Positions 27,942 through 38,027 of a stretch of 64,000 bases of DNA are shown here, piece after piece (positions within the stretch are counted from its first letter, which is position 1; the number at the start of each line of letters is the position of its first letter). The stretch comes from JAABTH01 sp964492615. Its GTDB lineage: Bacteria > Bacillota > Dethiobacteria > DTU022. Both the position numbers and the translations under genes were made by a program. A model generated the notes under the pieces. That model did not search any database. It was given only the letters and a program-made list of their open reading frames with translations, and had not been told where the DNA came from. The stretch spans positions 84,298 to 148,297 of the forward strand of contig CAZBKZ010000003.1 in NCBI GenBank assembly GCA_964492615.1. Reading direction: 5' to 3'.

Positions 27942-28113
27942 AACAAAAACCCCCCGAAAGAATAGTCTACTCGCAATTGTAATGATCATAACAAACGGCC
28001 CAGGCAGTGTCAACAACAGCCGGTTGGGCAACCGTTAAAGACAAACAATCAGGCAGGATAAAACAAGGTGCTGGACGAATATAAAAAGTAAGGCAGGTGA
28101 AAGGAGCACAAAA

Positions 28114-28905
28114 TTGCCTTACATTGTAATTGATCAACAAAAAATTTACTACGCAGGCGATTTAAAGCGTCCGGGAATTCCCGTAATTTTTTGCCATGGT
28201 TCCGGAGGCAGGCACCAGCACTGGCTTTTCCAGCTAAAAGGAATCAAGGATGTTGCCAACCCGCTGGCAGTCGACCTTCCGGGGCATGGGAGGTCTTCAG
28301 GCAAACCCCTGAACACGGTAGCTGCATATCGTGATTGGATTTGTCGCTTTAAAGAAACTGCCGGTATTGAAAAATTCATTCTGGGAGGCCACTCTCTCGG
28401 TGGAGCAATTGCCCTCGCTTATGCGCTGCAATACCCTGACCAGCTTTTAGCTTTAATTTTGGCAGGTACGGGCAGTCGCCTGAAAGTACTTCCCTCTTTC
28501 CTTGAAGCACTGGAGCAAGGCTTTATTCCCCCGGCATTTTCTGATTATCTATACGGTTCGGAAGCCTCCCACGAAATGCGCAAAAGTGGCAGGAAGGAAG
28601 TCCTTGATACAAAACCGGAACAATATCACGCTGATCTCAGTGCCTGTAATAACTTTGATGTTATGAAAGAACTTCACCACATTTCCTGCCCTGCATTGAT
28701 TATATGCGGCAGTGAAGATCAACTCACCCCACTCAAATACAGCAAATACCTTGAAGAAAATCTTGCCCTTAGCAGCCTCAGGGTAATCCGCGGGGCTGGC
28801 CATATGGTTATGCTGGAGAAGCCGGAAGAGGTCAACCAGGCTATCAGTGAATTTATCGACAAATACTTTCCCGAACCAGCTCGACAAAGTAAGCTAAATC
28901 TCTAA
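28114..28905 (+). CDS. Alpha/beta hydrolase
   Basis: A 263-residue soluble hydrolase. The oxyanion region is FCHGSGG, the nucleophile elbow is GGHSLGGA, the acid lies in ICGSEDQLTP, and the catalytic His is in GAGHMVM. The substrate is unknown. The TTG start follows AAAGGAG. It is divergent from guaB and precedes a DUF3786 gene by 26 bases, so the two are probably one transcript. Confidence 0.88.
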   Translation: MPYIVIDQQKIYYAGDLKRPGIPVIFCHGSGGRHQHWLFQLKGIKDVANPLAVDLPGHGRSSGKPLNTVAAYRDWICRFKETAGIEKFILGGHSLGGAIALAYALQYPDQLLALILAGTGSRLKVLPSFLEALEQGFIPPAFSDYLYGSEASHEMRKSGRKEVLDTKPEQYHADLSACNNFDVMKELHHISCPALIICGSEDQLTPLKYSKYLEENLALSSLRVIRGAGHMVMLEKPEEVNQAISEFIDKYFPEPARQSKLNL

Positions 28906-28931
28906 ATAACAGGTTATAGAAAGGAAAAGAT

Positions 28932-29555
28932 ATGGAAAATAAGGGTAGTTATTTTAATCTTGATGAAACCTACAGGCAGGCAGCCGTGGAATTTGCCAAT
29001 CTTAACCCGGGGGAAGCAGCAGAAAAGGCCGGTGCAGACTATAACTCTGAAAGTAATACTGTTGCTGTCAGGTTTATCGATACCGTTTATTCTGTGAACC
29101 ACCCGGAAGCAGAGGTAAAAGATCCTCATGGCAATAAAGCTTCTGTTTATATAGCCATACTGATTCTCCACTACCTGGTAAATGCCGGCGGGGCTCCCCT
29201 CACCGGACGCTGGATTTCTTTCAGACACCTGCCTGGTGGCGATATTTATATTGACCCTTTTCAAAAACGGGCAGTATTGCCTTTTTTAAAAACTTTTGGT
29301 AATACGCCGGAAAAATTTCTTGAAGCAGCTTTAAAACTGGGAGGAGAAAAAGTGGAACAGAGCGGAATCAGTGTGGTAGTTAAAACCTTCCCCCGGGTGC
29401 CTATCTGCTTCACCATCTGGCCCGGTGACGATGAATTGCCCGCTTCGGCTACCATTCTTTTTGATGAAACAGCCCCGGATTACCTGCCGACTGAAGATTA
29501 TGCCCACCTGCCGGCGATGGTCAACGGGGCTATGAAAAGCAAGCTGGGTTCCTGA
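28932..29555 (+). CDS. DUF3786 domain protein
   Basis: A 207-residue soluble protein that matches DUF3786 by overall pattern (AILILHYLVNAGGAPLTGRWISFRHLPGGD, in two parts, and FTIWPGDDELPASATILFD). This family is common in anaerobes and sometimes fused to iron-sulfur or corrinoid proteins; its function is unknown. It has no cysteine cluster here. The RBS is AAAGGAAAAG. Confidence 0.8.
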   Translation: MENKGSYFNLDETYRQAAVEFANLNPGEAAEKAGADYNSESNTVAVRFIDTVYSVNHPEAEVKDPHGNKASVYIAILILHYLVNAGGAPLTGRWISFRHLPGGDIYIDPFQKRAVLPFLKTFGNTPEKFLEAALKLGGEKVEQSGISVVVKTFPRVPICFTIWPGDDELPASATILFDETAPDYLPTEDYAHLPAMVNGAMKSKLGS

Positions 29556-29565
29556 ATAATTGACT

Positions 29566-30162
29566 TTACATTTCCCTGCGCCCGTCAAGAGCCCTGCTCA
29601 GGGTTAAATCATCGGCATATTCAATATCACCACCAACAGGCAAACCAAAGGCTATCCTGGTTATCCTGACAGTATACTTTTTAAGCATCCTGGCCAGGTA
29701 GCCCGCAGTGGCATCACCTTCCACGTTCGGGTTGGTTGCAATAATCACTTCTTTTATTCCTTCTTCCGCCACCCTTTTATCCAGCCGGTCGAGCTTCAAC
29801 TCCTCGGGTCCGATACCATCAAGCGGGGATAAAGCACCATGCAGAACATGATAGAGCCCCCTGAACTGACCGGTTCTCTCCAAAACTATAACATCGCGCG
29901 CTTCCTGGACTACACATATAAGCGAACGGTCACGTTCGGCATCACTACAGTAAGAGCATCCCCCTGTTTCCGAGAGGGCTCCGCAGTCGGGACAAAAAAC
30001 AAGGTTGTCTTTAGCCCCGACCATAGCCCTGGCAATATCAACCACATCTTCGCGTGGCAGCCCAAGCAAATAGAAAGCCAGCCTCTGGGCAGTCTTCGGC
30101 CCGATACCAGGGAAACGGCACAGTACTTCCACCAGGTTTTTTAAAGCTGAAGGATAAGCCAT
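29566..30162 (-). CDS. recR: Recombination protein RecR
   Basis: Ring-forming DNA repair protein that works with RecF/RecO. It has the helix-hairpin-helix FPGIGPKTAQRLA, a zinc finger (CPDCG...CSYC), and a TOPRIM domain (ICVVQEARDVIVLERTG). 198 residues. It follows ebfC and dnaX in the conserved dnaX-ebfC-recR order. Confidence 0.96.
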   Translation of the reverse strand: MAYPSALKNLVEVLCRFPGIGPKTAQRLAFYLLGLPREDVVDIARAMVGAKDNLVFCPDCGALSETGGCSYCSDAERDRSLICVVQEARDVIVLERTGQFRGLYHVLHGALSPLDGIGPEELKLDRLDKRVAEEGIKEVIIATNPNVEGDATAGYLARMLKKYTVRITRIAFGLPVGGDIEYADDLTLSRALDGRREM

Positions 30163-30187
30163 GACAAAAACCGCCTTTTCAGGCTGT

Positions 30188-30508
30188 TTAGAACATTCCG
30201 GGGGGAAGGTTTAGGCCTCCGGTTAACTTCTGCATCTCAGAAGCAACCATTTCATCAACCCGGTTAAATGCTTCATTAACAGCCGCAACTATCATATCTT
30301 CGAGCATTTCTTTATTATCTTCACCCAGTGCTTCAGGATCTATCTGCAGCGAAATCAGCTGTTTCTGGCCATTGGCAACCACTCTAACCGCGCCCCCTCC
30401 GCTGGAACTTTCAACGGTTTGCCGCGATATTTCATCCTGTACGCGGCTCATCTCTGCCTGAGCCTTTTGTAACTGCTTCATCATTTTAGCCATATTTCCA
30501 TTTGCCAT
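30188..30508 (-). CDS. ebfC: YbaB/EbfC family nucleoid-associated protein
   Basis: A 106-residue DNA-binding protein with the family pattern MAKMMKQLQKAQAEM and VRVVANGQKQLISLQIDPEAL. It starts directly after the dnaX stop codon and precedes recR by 25 bases. Confidence 0.93.
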   Translation of the reverse strand: MANGNMAKMMKQLQKAQAEMSRVQDEISRQTVESSSGGGAVRVVANGQKQLISLQIDPEALGEDNKEMLEDMIVAAVNEAFNRVDEMVASEMQKLTGGLNLPPGMF

Positions 30509-32284
30509 TTAATGTTCCTCCTTGTCATCAGTATCAATCACCTTACCACCAAAAATATCGATAGCCTCTTCCACTCCAGATCTTTTTTTCTCTTTCTCCT
30601 TTGTGGGAGGCTTTATCTTTTCTTCCTCATCAAATTGTTTAATATTCTCAGGAACAGGAGCGTTGCTTTGAACCGGCTCTTCTTCAGCCGACGGCTTTCT
30701 TTCAACCTCCACCTGTCCCAGTTCAGCTTTCAGCTCCATATCTTCGCGACAAAAAGCGGTTAACACCGCTTCAACCAGTTTTCGATGATTATCACCCATC
30801 AACCTTGCCTGATGAACCTGGTATTCAGGAGCATATGTCACAATAACCCTGCGGCCGGTACATCCGGTCAATTGAGCAGGTTCAAGCCAGGCTGCCGTGG
30901 TTTTTTGCCTTTTTTTAATTTCATTCAGCAGGCGGGGCCAGGCCTCTTTCAATGCATCGAACCTCTGGTCGGCAGAAATGCCGCCTTCGTCGGCATGCAC
31001 TTCCCGCGGGGAATCTTCCTTTGGTTTATCGCTTTCCGACTGCAATTTTTTTAAGTCTTGAGAGCTCTTCAAAGCGGTGGCTGCTGCAGTTTTTTCAGGT
31101 TCTTTCTTCTTCGCAGTTACAGCCTGGCCATCGCCTGCAGCTTTGCTCTTATCTTCACTGTCACCATAATGGAGGGTGTCAGATGGTTTCAGACGTCCGT
31201 GCAAAAGCCTGACCATTCTGATAAACATAATTTCCATAATATACTGTGGAAAATGGGCATGCCGCAGTTCAGCGCCGGTTTCATGCAGCAATTCAACCAA
31301 GTCAAGCAGGGTGGTTTGATCAATATTACCCCTCTGTTTATCAATTATCTGATCATAACCATGCGTAGAAATCTTTTTTTTGCGATCATTCAGACTTCCG
31401 GCAAGAAGCAGCCTGCTAAAAACATATGTTAAATCCCTTTGAAACAGCTGAAGATCACGTCCGCTGTATACGATCTGCTTGATCATGGATAAACCACTGT
31501 CAAGATCATTGTCAACCAGAGCACTGACAATAGTGTCTATATAATCTGATTTCGTGGCCCCAGTAACAATTCGTACCTGTTCGGCTGTGATTCTTTCATC
31601 TCCGTAAGCTGCACACTGTTCAACAATGCCGAGCGCATCCCGCAGAGAACCTTCGGCTAGCCGGGCGATCAAATCGACAGCTTCACCTTCAGCATGCCAT
31701 TTTTCCTCTTCTAAAACCTGCTCTAACCTCATCCTGATCTGCTCGACAGTAAGTAGGTGAAAATCAAATCTCTGACAGCGCGATACAATGGTTGCCGGCA
31801 AACGTGACGGATCTGTTGTCGCTAAAATAAAAACAACATTGGGAGGTGGTTCTTCAAGGGTTTTTAAAAAAGCATTTGCAGCTTCCGGAGTCAACATATG
31901 AGCTTCATCAATTATATAAACCTTGAAACGCGATTCTCCGCTGGCAAAACGGGTTCTTTCCCTTAAATCACGGATTTCATCAATACCCCTGTTCGATGCC
32001 GCATCCATTTCAATTACATCAATAGAGACGCCTGCGTAGATATTCTGACAGGAACTGCATTTGCCGCATGGTTCGTCTGTTGGATACTTGGCACAATTCA
32101 TCGCCCTGGCAAATATTTTTGCAGCTGTAGTCTTACCTGTTCCCCGTGGGCCACAAAAAAGATATGCATGAGCCAGCCTTTCCTGAAGCAAGGCATTTCT
32201 CAGGGTTTGAGTTATATGCTCCTGGCCAATCATATCGGCAAAAGTCAGCGGACGACGGCGCCGGTAGAGACTCTGGTAAGACAA
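30509..32284 (-). CDS. dnaX: DNA polymerase III gamma/tau subunit
   Basis: Clamp-loader ATPase. It has Walker A GPRGTGKTTAA, a zinc site (CAKYPTDEPCGKCSSC), IDEAHMLTPEA and SRCQRFDF. The C-terminal ~200 residues are a charged linker and a tau-type region. 591 residues. The TTG start follows AAGGAG. I saw no obvious slippery A-run with a shortened gamma product. Confidence 0.95.
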   Translation of the reverse strand: MSYQSLYRRRRPLTFADMIGQEHITQTLRNALLQERLAHAYLFCGPRGTGKTTAAKIFARAMNCAKYPTDEPCGKCSSCQNIYAGVSIDVIEMDAASNRGIDEIRDLRERTRFASGESRFKVYIIDEAHMLTPEAANAFLKTLEEPPPNVVFILATTDPSRLPATIVSRCQRFDFHLLTVEQIRMRLEQVLEEEKWHAEGEAVDLIARLAEGSLRDALGIVEQCAAYGDERITAEQVRIVTGATKSDYIDTIVSALVDNDLDSGLSMIKQIVYSGRDLQLFQRDLTYVFSRLLLAGSLNDRKKKISTHGYDQIIDKQRGNIDQTTLLDLVELLHETGAELRHAHFPQYIMEIMFIRMVRLLHGRLKPSDTLHYGDSEDKSKAAGDGQAVTAKKKEPEKTAAATALKSSQDLKKLQSESDKPKEDSPREVHADEGGISADQRFDALKEAWPRLLNEIKKRQKTTAAWLEPAQLTGCTGRRVIVTYAPEYQVHQARLMGDNHRKLVEAVLTAFCREDMELKAELGQVEVERKPSAEEEPVQSNAPVPENIKQFDEEEKIKPPTKEKEKKRSGVEEAIDIFGGKVIDTDDKEEH

Positions 32285-32323
32285 TTAAAAAGCACTCCTT
32301 ATAATTTGTTGATCAGCATCTTA

Positions 32324-32704
32324 CTATTTTAGTACTGCAACTTTATTTAATGCAGCATGAGCCCTGTCCAGATTTTCGCATTTTACCATTATATAATCTG
32401 TATCGTAGGTTGATATTGTAAAAACAGGTATGCCGGCTTCTGCCAGAGGCTTCAGTAAAGCAGCAAGTATTCCGGTCAGACCGAAATCAAGCGGTCCTTC
32501 AACTTTGTAAATACGAAATGGTTTCTCGGAAGAATAGCTGGCGGGGATAATATCATCCCGGCAAACCAGGGATATCTCTTCTGACGTTATTGTAACCGAA
32601 TAGAATCCGCGGCCGGGCCGGGGTAACTCCTGAAGAGGGGTTTTGATATCCAGTCGGCATACTCCTAAATTATCGGGAAGTAATGTTAAAGTCAGCTTTT
32701 TCAT
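32324..32704 (-). CDS. ACT domain protein (CASTOR/DUF2241-like)
   Basis: A 126-residue protein. Its C-terminal half (FGLTGILAALLKPLAEAGI, then FTISTYDTDYIMVK) is the typical ACT fold of the family related to amino-acid sensors. The N-terminal half is a second, divergent ACT-like unit. The ligand is unknown. It lies between the SRP RNA and dnaX. Confidence 0.85.
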   Translation of the reverse strand: MKKLTLTLLPDNLGVCRLDIKTPLQELPRPGRGFYSVTITSEEISLVCRDDIIPASYSSEKPFRIYKVEGPLDFGLTGILAALLKPLAEAGIPVFTISTYDTDYIMVKCENLDRAHAALNKVAVLK

Positions 32705-32713
32705 AAATATTAA

Positions 32714-32982
32714 GGCCGTGCACCTGCCTTTGACAGCTATTCCCAGACGCTTCCCGGGCAGTAAGCTCCAACCCGGCAGCCCCGTGGCACCCGCAAAAAC
32801 TCACTTACCGCTGCTTCCTTCCGGACCTGACGGGGTTCATGAGCTTGCGCCGCACGGGACCGGGTCTTCAACACCACTTAACCGGAGCAGGCCCTGAAAA
32901 TAGGCGGCCGGGGGCAGGAATTAAACCCCGCTATAGCGGATTGCGGGTTCAGGACACCGCTACCTCCCCGTCTAGCACGGCC
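32714..32982 (-). ncRNA. ffs: Signal recognition particle RNA, large Bacillus type
   Basis: The ends pair (GGCCGTGC and GCACGGCC). The helix 8 core, GTCAGGTCCGGAAGGAAGCA, is intact on the minus strand and includes the conserved GGAA tetraloop. At about 269 bases it is the long form with an Alu-like domain, as in Bacillus scRNA. It lies between tRNA-Ser(GGA) and dnaX, matching the Bacillus scr-dnaX order. Confidence 0.93.
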
Positions 32983-32994
32983 AAATCAAGAAAA

Positions 32995-33090
32995 TGGCGG
33001 AGAGAGAGGGATTCGAACCCTCGAGACAGGGTTTTGCCCCATCTACTCGCTTTCCAGGCGAGCGCCTTCGACCAACTCAGCCATCTCTCC
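32995..33090 (-). tRNA. tRNA-Ser (anticodon GGA)
   Basis: The acceptor stem GGAGAGA pairs with TCTCTCC, with discriminator G and an encoded CCA. The anticodon loop CTGGAAA gives GGA, which reads UCC/UCU. A long variable arm typical of class II serine tRNAs and GGTTCGAATCC in the T arm are present. Confidence 0.95.
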
Positions 33091-33247
33091 ACGCCTTCAG
33101 CATTGTTAGCTTCACGGCTTATTATACAATGAAAAGAAAGCTCTTTCAACTGCCGGTTCCGACAGATCCATTCTGCCGGTTTAACTTCTTCTGCACTGGT
33201 TAACTGCACTGCCAGTTCCTTTAATTAAAAGTAATTTTATAAAAAGA

Positions 33248-33277
33248 GCAGGGCTGCCCCTTTTGGGGCAGCCCTGC
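33248..33277 (-). terminator. Terminator of the first oligopeptide-binding protein gene
   Basis: A perfect 13-base stem (GCAGGGCTGCCCC) with a 4-base loop, followed on the minus strand by CTCTTTTTA. Confidence 0.88.
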
Positions 33278-33328
33278 ATTTTGAACGATTATTCCTCTAA
33301 AAACAAACTAAACCAGGATCTGTTTTCT

Positions 33329-34936
33329 CTACTCCTCGATATACACATCCTGCAGCATGAAGATACGGGCCGGGGTAAGGTAGAAGTTTTGTACACTGTT
33401 ATTTACTCCGGTTAAATCTTCAATATGCAGCAGATAAAGCATCGGTGCCTGTTCTACCAGCATTTCCTGGGCTTCACGGTAATACTGGGCTCGCAGGTCG
33501 GGATCCGATTCCTGGCGTCCGAGATCGAGCAGCTCATCAACTTCATCATTCCTAAAGAAAGAACGGTTACCGGGCGCGCCCACATTACTGGAATGGAACA
33601 GGGCGTACATGGCGTAGTCGGCATCAAGAGTCGGGGTTGACCAACCGAGAATAAACATCTCGTGGCCCCCTTCTGCTGTTCCGTCAAGGTAAGCACCCCA
33701 CTCAAGAACTTCAATGCTGACATTAATGCCAATTTCACTCAGCCTGGACTGAACATATTCGGCAATTTGAATCCGAGCCGGATTATCATTGGTCCAGATG
33801 ATTGTATCAAAGCCGTCGGCATAACCGGCTTCAGCCAGTAGTTCCTTAGCCCGATCAACATCGTAGGGGATTGCTGAAACCGAGGGATCATAACCGAAAA
33901 CGCCGGGTGCAATCGGCCCGACTGCCGGAATGGCTGTTCCTTCGTATATTCCATCAATAATCTCATCCTTATTAATAGCCATGGAAACAGCCTGGCGAAC
34001 ACGCACATCATCATATGGAGCTTTATCGCAGTTAAAACCGATATAGGCCAGCGAAGTGCTTGACTGGACGTTCAGATAGGCATTAGCCATACCATCAACG
34101 CGTGATGCGTCGCTGGGCTGAATCGGGTCAGCTATGTGAGCATAGCCGGTTTCAAGCTCCGATAAACGGGTCAGGTCTTCCGGAACAACTTTAAAGGTTA
34201 CGCTATCCAGTTTGGCCGGTTCACCCCAGTAGTCATCGTTACGAACCAGCTTAATTTCACTGCCCGGTTCCCAGTAGTCAAGCTTGAAGAAACCGGTTCC
34301 GCTTGGGTTCTGTGAAATGTAGGATCCGGGTTCATTGCCTGCAGCCATTTCGGCATAATCTGCTTCAATAGCAGGCAGACTAACCAGGGCACCTCCGCTG
34401 TGGGCCAGGTGGGCAGGCAGCGGGGCAAAGGGAAACTCGGTTACAAACTGCACCGTGTAGTCATCAACAACAATAACTTCCTCAATCATTGAAAAGAGGA
34501 AAAGACGCGGTGAAGCAACATCAGGATCAAGCAGACGCTTGAAATTAGCATTCACCACTTCGGCGTTCAAATCCGAACCGTCATGGAATTTAACTCCTTC
34601 ACGCAGCGTAAACTGCCAGGTTAAATCATCAATCGCTTCCCACTCTGTGGCCAGCAAAGGTTGCAGCTCACTGTCCCGGTCGAAAACAACCAGGGATTCA
34701 TAAATATTGTAAGCTACGTTACTGGAAGGCACATCGTTGGAGCCATGAGGGTCAAGGGCAACAGCATCTGATAAAGTAGCTATGATCAAATCACCGCTGG
34801 TTCCTTCCACAACTCCGGGTTCTTCCCCTTCAGGGGCTTCGCCGGTCGGAGCTTCTTCAGTCGGGCCGCAGGCCGCGAGCAGTAGTACCACCGACAGTAA
34901 AAGCACTGCAAACAAGTAAAGCTTGTTAATCTTCAT
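33329..34936 (-). CDS. Peptide/nickel-type ABC substrate-binding lipoprotein (first system)
   Basis: A family 5 extracellular solute-binding protein of 535 residues. The signal peptide ends in a lipobox (LLLAAC, Cys23), then an acidic linker. The body shows family stretches such as EGVKFHDGSDLNAEVV and KVVPEDLTRLSELETG. It is transcribed divergently from the permease and ATPase genes, which is unusual because it is normally the first gene of the operon. The substrate (oligopeptide, dipeptide, nickel, other) is not determined. Confidence 0.92.
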   Translation of the reverse strand: MKINKLYLFAVLLLSVVLLLAACGPTEEAPTGEAPEGEEPGVVEGTSGDLIIATLSDAVALDPHGSNDVPSSNVAYNIYESLVVFDRDSELQPLLATEWEAIDDLTWQFTLREGVKFHDGSDLNAEVVNANFKRLLDPDVASPRLFLFSMIEEVIVVDDYTVQFVTEFPFAPLPAHLAHSGGALVSLPAIEADYAEMAAGNEPGSYISQNPSGTGFFKLDYWEPGSEIKLVRNDDYWGEPAKLDSVTFKVVPEDLTRLSELETGYAHIADPIQPSDASRVDGMANAYLNVQSSTSLAYIGFNCDKAPYDDVRVRQAVSMAINKDEIIDGIYEGTAIPAVGPIAPGVFGYDPSVSAIPYDVDRAKELLAEAGYADGFDTIIWTNDNPARIQIAEYVQSRLSEIGINVSIEVLEWGAYLDGTAEGGHEMFILGWSTPTLDADYAMYALFHSSNVGAPGNRSFFRNDEVDELLDLGRQESDPDLRAQYYREAQEMLVEQAPMLYLLHIEDLTGVNNSVQNFYLTPARIFMLQDVYIEE

Positions 34937-35154
34937 TTTATAGTCCCCCCTAATTAATAGAGATATTTAGTGCTGCAAACATAGTTATATAATGAAAAAA
35001 GCTGTATTGTGTAGTGGAATTAGTAAAAACATAACTATAAGAGTGCAGCATAGATGATTATACTATATAATAGTATTATTTGAAAAGGTTTTAGTTTTAC
35101 CATGATAATTCCACCAATAGGATAAATCCATTTTAGATAGGGGGATGATTCCCT

Positions 35155-36048
35155 TTGAACAGCCCTGCACCTCCAACGCCGGAGAGCGTCATACTTGAAA
35201 CTAAAGGTTTTTCAAGAACCCAGATGTTTTATAAAAGACTGAAAAAAAACAGGGCGGCGATGGTCGGCGGATTATTAATTCTTTTTTTTATCATAGTTGC
35301 TATTGTCGGACCATCCTTCACCGTTTATGACCCGACGAAAGTCGATTACTCTATTAAACTGCTGAGCCCTTCTTCAACACACTGGCTTGGTACGGATCAC
35401 AACGGTCGTGATATATTCACCCGCCTGATACACGGTATGTCAATCACTCTTTATATCGGCTTTTTATCGGTACTGGTTGGCCTGGTAATCGGGGTGCCGC
35501 TGGGCATAGTGGCCGGGTATTACGGAAAAGCAGTTGACAGTATAATCATGCGCTTTATTGATATTCTGCTCGCTTTCCCAGGCATACTGCTGGCCATTGC
35601 CCTGGTCAGCGTTCTCGGGGGTAACATTAACAACGTTATCATTGCAGTCGGTATATTTTCCATTCCCGGCTTCGCCCGCATAGTTCGCGGCTCTACAATG
35701 GCCGTGCGCAAACTGGAATATATTGATGCAGTCCGTGCCCTGGGTGCCGGGGACTTACGCATTATCACCCTGCACATTCTACCCAACATTTTATCGCCGA
35801 TCATAGTGCAGGCCACAATTAGAATCGCTTACGCTATTCTCATCGCCAGCGGCCTTTCTTTCCTCGGACTGGGTGCTCAGCCTCCCACGCCGGAATGGGG
35901 GGCCATGCTAAGCCAGGGACGCAGTTACATGTTCGATCACCCCCACGTTGCCCTGTATCCGGGGTTAGCTATCCTGACTGTCGTTCTGGCTTTCAATATT
36001 TTTGGAGACGGCCTGCGGGATGCCCTGGATCCCAAGATGAAGGCTTAG
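35155..36048 (+). CDS. ABC transporter permease, DppC/OppC type (first system)
   Basis: Inner-membrane permease of 297 residues with about six membrane segments, an N-terminal OppC_N region, and the EAA loop (DAVRALGAGDLRIITLHILPN). The C-terminal stretch GLSFLGLGAQPPTPEWGAML is characteristic. The start is a TTG about 13 bases after AGGGGG. Here DppC precedes DppB, the reverse of the usual order. Confidence 0.92.
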   Translation: MNSPAPPTPESVILETKGFSRTQMFYKRLKKNRAAMVGGLLILFFIIVAIVGPSFTVYDPTKVDYSIKLLSPSSTHWLGTDHNGRDIFTRLIHGMSITLYIGFLSVLVGLVIGVPLGIVAGYYGKAVDSIIMRFIDILLAFPGILLAIALVSVLGGNINNVIIAVGIFSIPGFARIVRGSTMAVRKLEYIDAVRALGAGDLRIITLHILPNILSPIIVQATIRIAYAILIASGLSFLGLGAQPPTPEWGAMLSQGRSYMFDHPHVALYPGLAILTVVLAFNIFGDGLRDALDPKMKA

Positions 36049-36063
36049 AAAAGAGGTGCCTGG

Positions 36064-36984
36064 ATGCTACAATTTATAGTCCGCAGATTAATACAGACCA
36101 TCCCTGTTGTTTTAGGAGTTACCATCCTGGTTTTTTCACTGATGCACCTCATTCCCGGTGACCCGGCCCAGATAATGGCCGGAGAAGCTGCACCTGATGC
36201 CCAGGTTGAAGCAATCAGGGAAAGACTGGGGCTGAACGATCCGCTGCATGTGCAGTATGGAAAATATATGAGCAACTTACTCCAGGGTGACCTGGGGCAG
36301 TCTATACGCAGCAGCCGCCCCGTAGTAGATGAAATTAAAGCACGCTACTGGACCACCATGCAGCTGGCAATCTATAGCATGGCCCTCAGCGTATTCATCG
36401 GACTAATCGCCGGTATTGTATCGGCAGTTCGTAAATACAGCCTTCTTGACTCACTGTTAATGATCATCGCCCTTTTTGGACTTTCTATGCCAAACTTCTG
36501 GCTTGGATTGATGCTGATCAAGTACGTTGCTATAGAGCTGGTCCTGGTCCCTCCTTCAGGGTGGGGCACCTGGCAACAGTCAATCCTTCCTATAATTGCC
36601 CTGGGAACAGCCGGTGCCGCCATCATAGCCAGGATGACACGTTCCAGTATGCTTGATGTAATCAACCAGGATTATATCCGCACTGCCCGGGCCAAGGGTT
36701 TAAAAGAGCGTATTGTTATTTACAAACACAGCCTTAAAAATGCCCTTATACCTGTTGTAACAGTTGTCGGTATTGAAATAGGGCTGCTATTATCCGGTAC
36801 TGTGATCACCGAAACAGTTTTTGCCATAAACGGCATGGGCCGGCTGGTAATTGATGCAATCAGGTCCAGGGATTTTCCCCTGGTCCAAGGTATAGTATTA
36901 GTATACGCATTAACTTTTGTTGTAGTAAATATGCTTGTTGATATTTCTTACCGGTACCTGAACAAGCGAATTGATATTAATTAA
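36064..36984 (+). CDS. ABC transporter permease, DppB/OppB type (first system)
   Basis: 306-residue permease: N-terminal FIVRRLIQTIPVVLGVTILVF in the family position, a MHLIPGDPA motif, and the EAA loop (IRTARAKGLKERIVIYKHSLKNALIP). GAGGTG precedes the ATG. It pairs with the DppC-type protein before it. Confidence 0.92.
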   Translation: MLQFIVRRLIQTIPVVLGVTILVFSLMHLIPGDPAQIMAGEAAPDAQVEAIRERLGLNDPLHVQYGKYMSNLLQGDLGQSIRSSRPVVDEIKARYWTTMQLAIYSMALSVFIGLIAGIVSAVRKYSLLDSLLMIIALFGLSMPNFWLGLMLIKYVAIELVLVPPSGWGTWQQSILPIIALGTAGAAIIARMTRSSMLDVINQDYIRTARAKGLKERIVIYKHSLKNALIPVVTVVGIEIGLLLSGTVITETVFAINGMGRLVIDAIRSRDFPLVQGIVLVYALTFVVVNMLVDISYRYLNKRIDIN

Positions 36985-37013
36985 GAACCTGTCAGTTGAA
37001 AGAGGTGCATATT

Positions 37014-38027
37014 ATGAAAAATACCACGCCAATTCTGCAGATTAAGAACTTGCAAACTCATTTTTTAACAGATGAAGGCCCGGTAAGAGCCGTTGACGAG
37101 GTAAGCCTCGATATTCCCAAGGGCTCTACCGTCGGCATCGTCGGCGAATCAGGCTGTGGAAAAAGCGTGATGGCCCTGTCGATCCTGCAGCTTCTTGAAG
37201 AACCGGGGAAAATAGTAGGCGGCGAGATAATATTTAACGGAAAAGACCTGGCAAAGCTGACCGAAAAAGAAATGTATAACATCAGGGGCAATCAAATTTC
37301 GATGATTTTCCAGGAACCGATGACCTCCCTGAATCCGGTCTTAACTATTGGCGAACAAATCAGCGAATCTTTCCGGATACACCAGAAAATGAGATCCGGA
37401 GAAGCCCGCTTAAAATCTGTAGACATGCTAAAGCTCGTCGGCATTCCTTCTCCTGAGAAAAGAATAAATCACTATCCTTTTGAGCTGTCAGGCGGCATGA
37501 GGCAAAGGGTCATGATCGCCATGGCCCTGGCCTGTGCCCCGGACCTGCTCATAGCTGATGAGCCAACAACTGCCCTAGACGTTACAATTCAGGCTCAAAT
37601 TCTGGAACTGATTAAAGAATTGCAGTTAAAACTGGGTATGTCTGTTATATTTATCACTCATGATCTCGGTGTTGTTGCCGAAACATGCAGTTATGTTGCG
37701 GTTATGTACTGCGGCAGCATTGTAGAATATGCCGATGTCGACACATTATTTAACCATCCCAGGCATCCCTATACTGTTGGCCTTTTTAATTCACTACCGC
37801 GCCCCGATATAGATATGGATGAACTTGAAGCGATCAGCGGATCTGTTCCCAGCCCGGCAGCTATGCCGGCAGGTTGCCGTTTCGCCCCGCGCTGCCCTCA
37901 TGCTGCAGAGATATGTATGACTGAACAACCCGGTCTTTCCGAAACAACAGGTGGAAACCTGGTTCGCTGCTGGGTCTATACAGATCGGTGGGAAGGCACA
38001 AGAGAGGTGAAACTTCGCAGTGAATAA
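37014..38027 (+). CDS. ABC transporter ATPase, DppD type (first system)
   Basis: 337 residues with Walker A GESGCGKS, signature LSGGMRQR, Walker B LLIADEPT and H-loop FITHD. The C-terminal oligopeptide/dipeptide domain carries CRFAPRCPHAAEIC, the cysteine cluster seen in this subfamily. I start at the ATG six bases after GAGGTG; an in-frame TTG 18 bases upstream is before that site. Confidence 0.93.
   Translation: MKNTTPILQIKNLQTHFLTDEGPVRAVDEVSLDIPKGSTVGIVGESGCGKSVMALSILQLLEEPGKIVGGEIIFNGKDLAKLTEKEMYNIRGNQISMIFQEPMTSLNPVLTIGEQISESFRIHQKMRSGEARLKSVDMLKLVGIPSPEKRINHYPFELSGGMRQRVMIAMALACAPDLLIADEPTTALDVTIQAQILELIKELQLKLGMSVIFITHDLGVVAETCSYVAVMYCGSIVEYADVDTLFNHPRHPYTVGLFNSLPRPDIDMDELEAISGSVPSPAAMPAGCRFAPRCPHAAEICMTEQPGLSETTGGNLVRCWVYTDRWEGTREVKLRSE

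Noticed and set aside
27942..28031. 30-codon N-terminal extension of guaB
   Set aside because: It gives an unusually long protein with no family match; the internal TTG gives the normal 484 residues.
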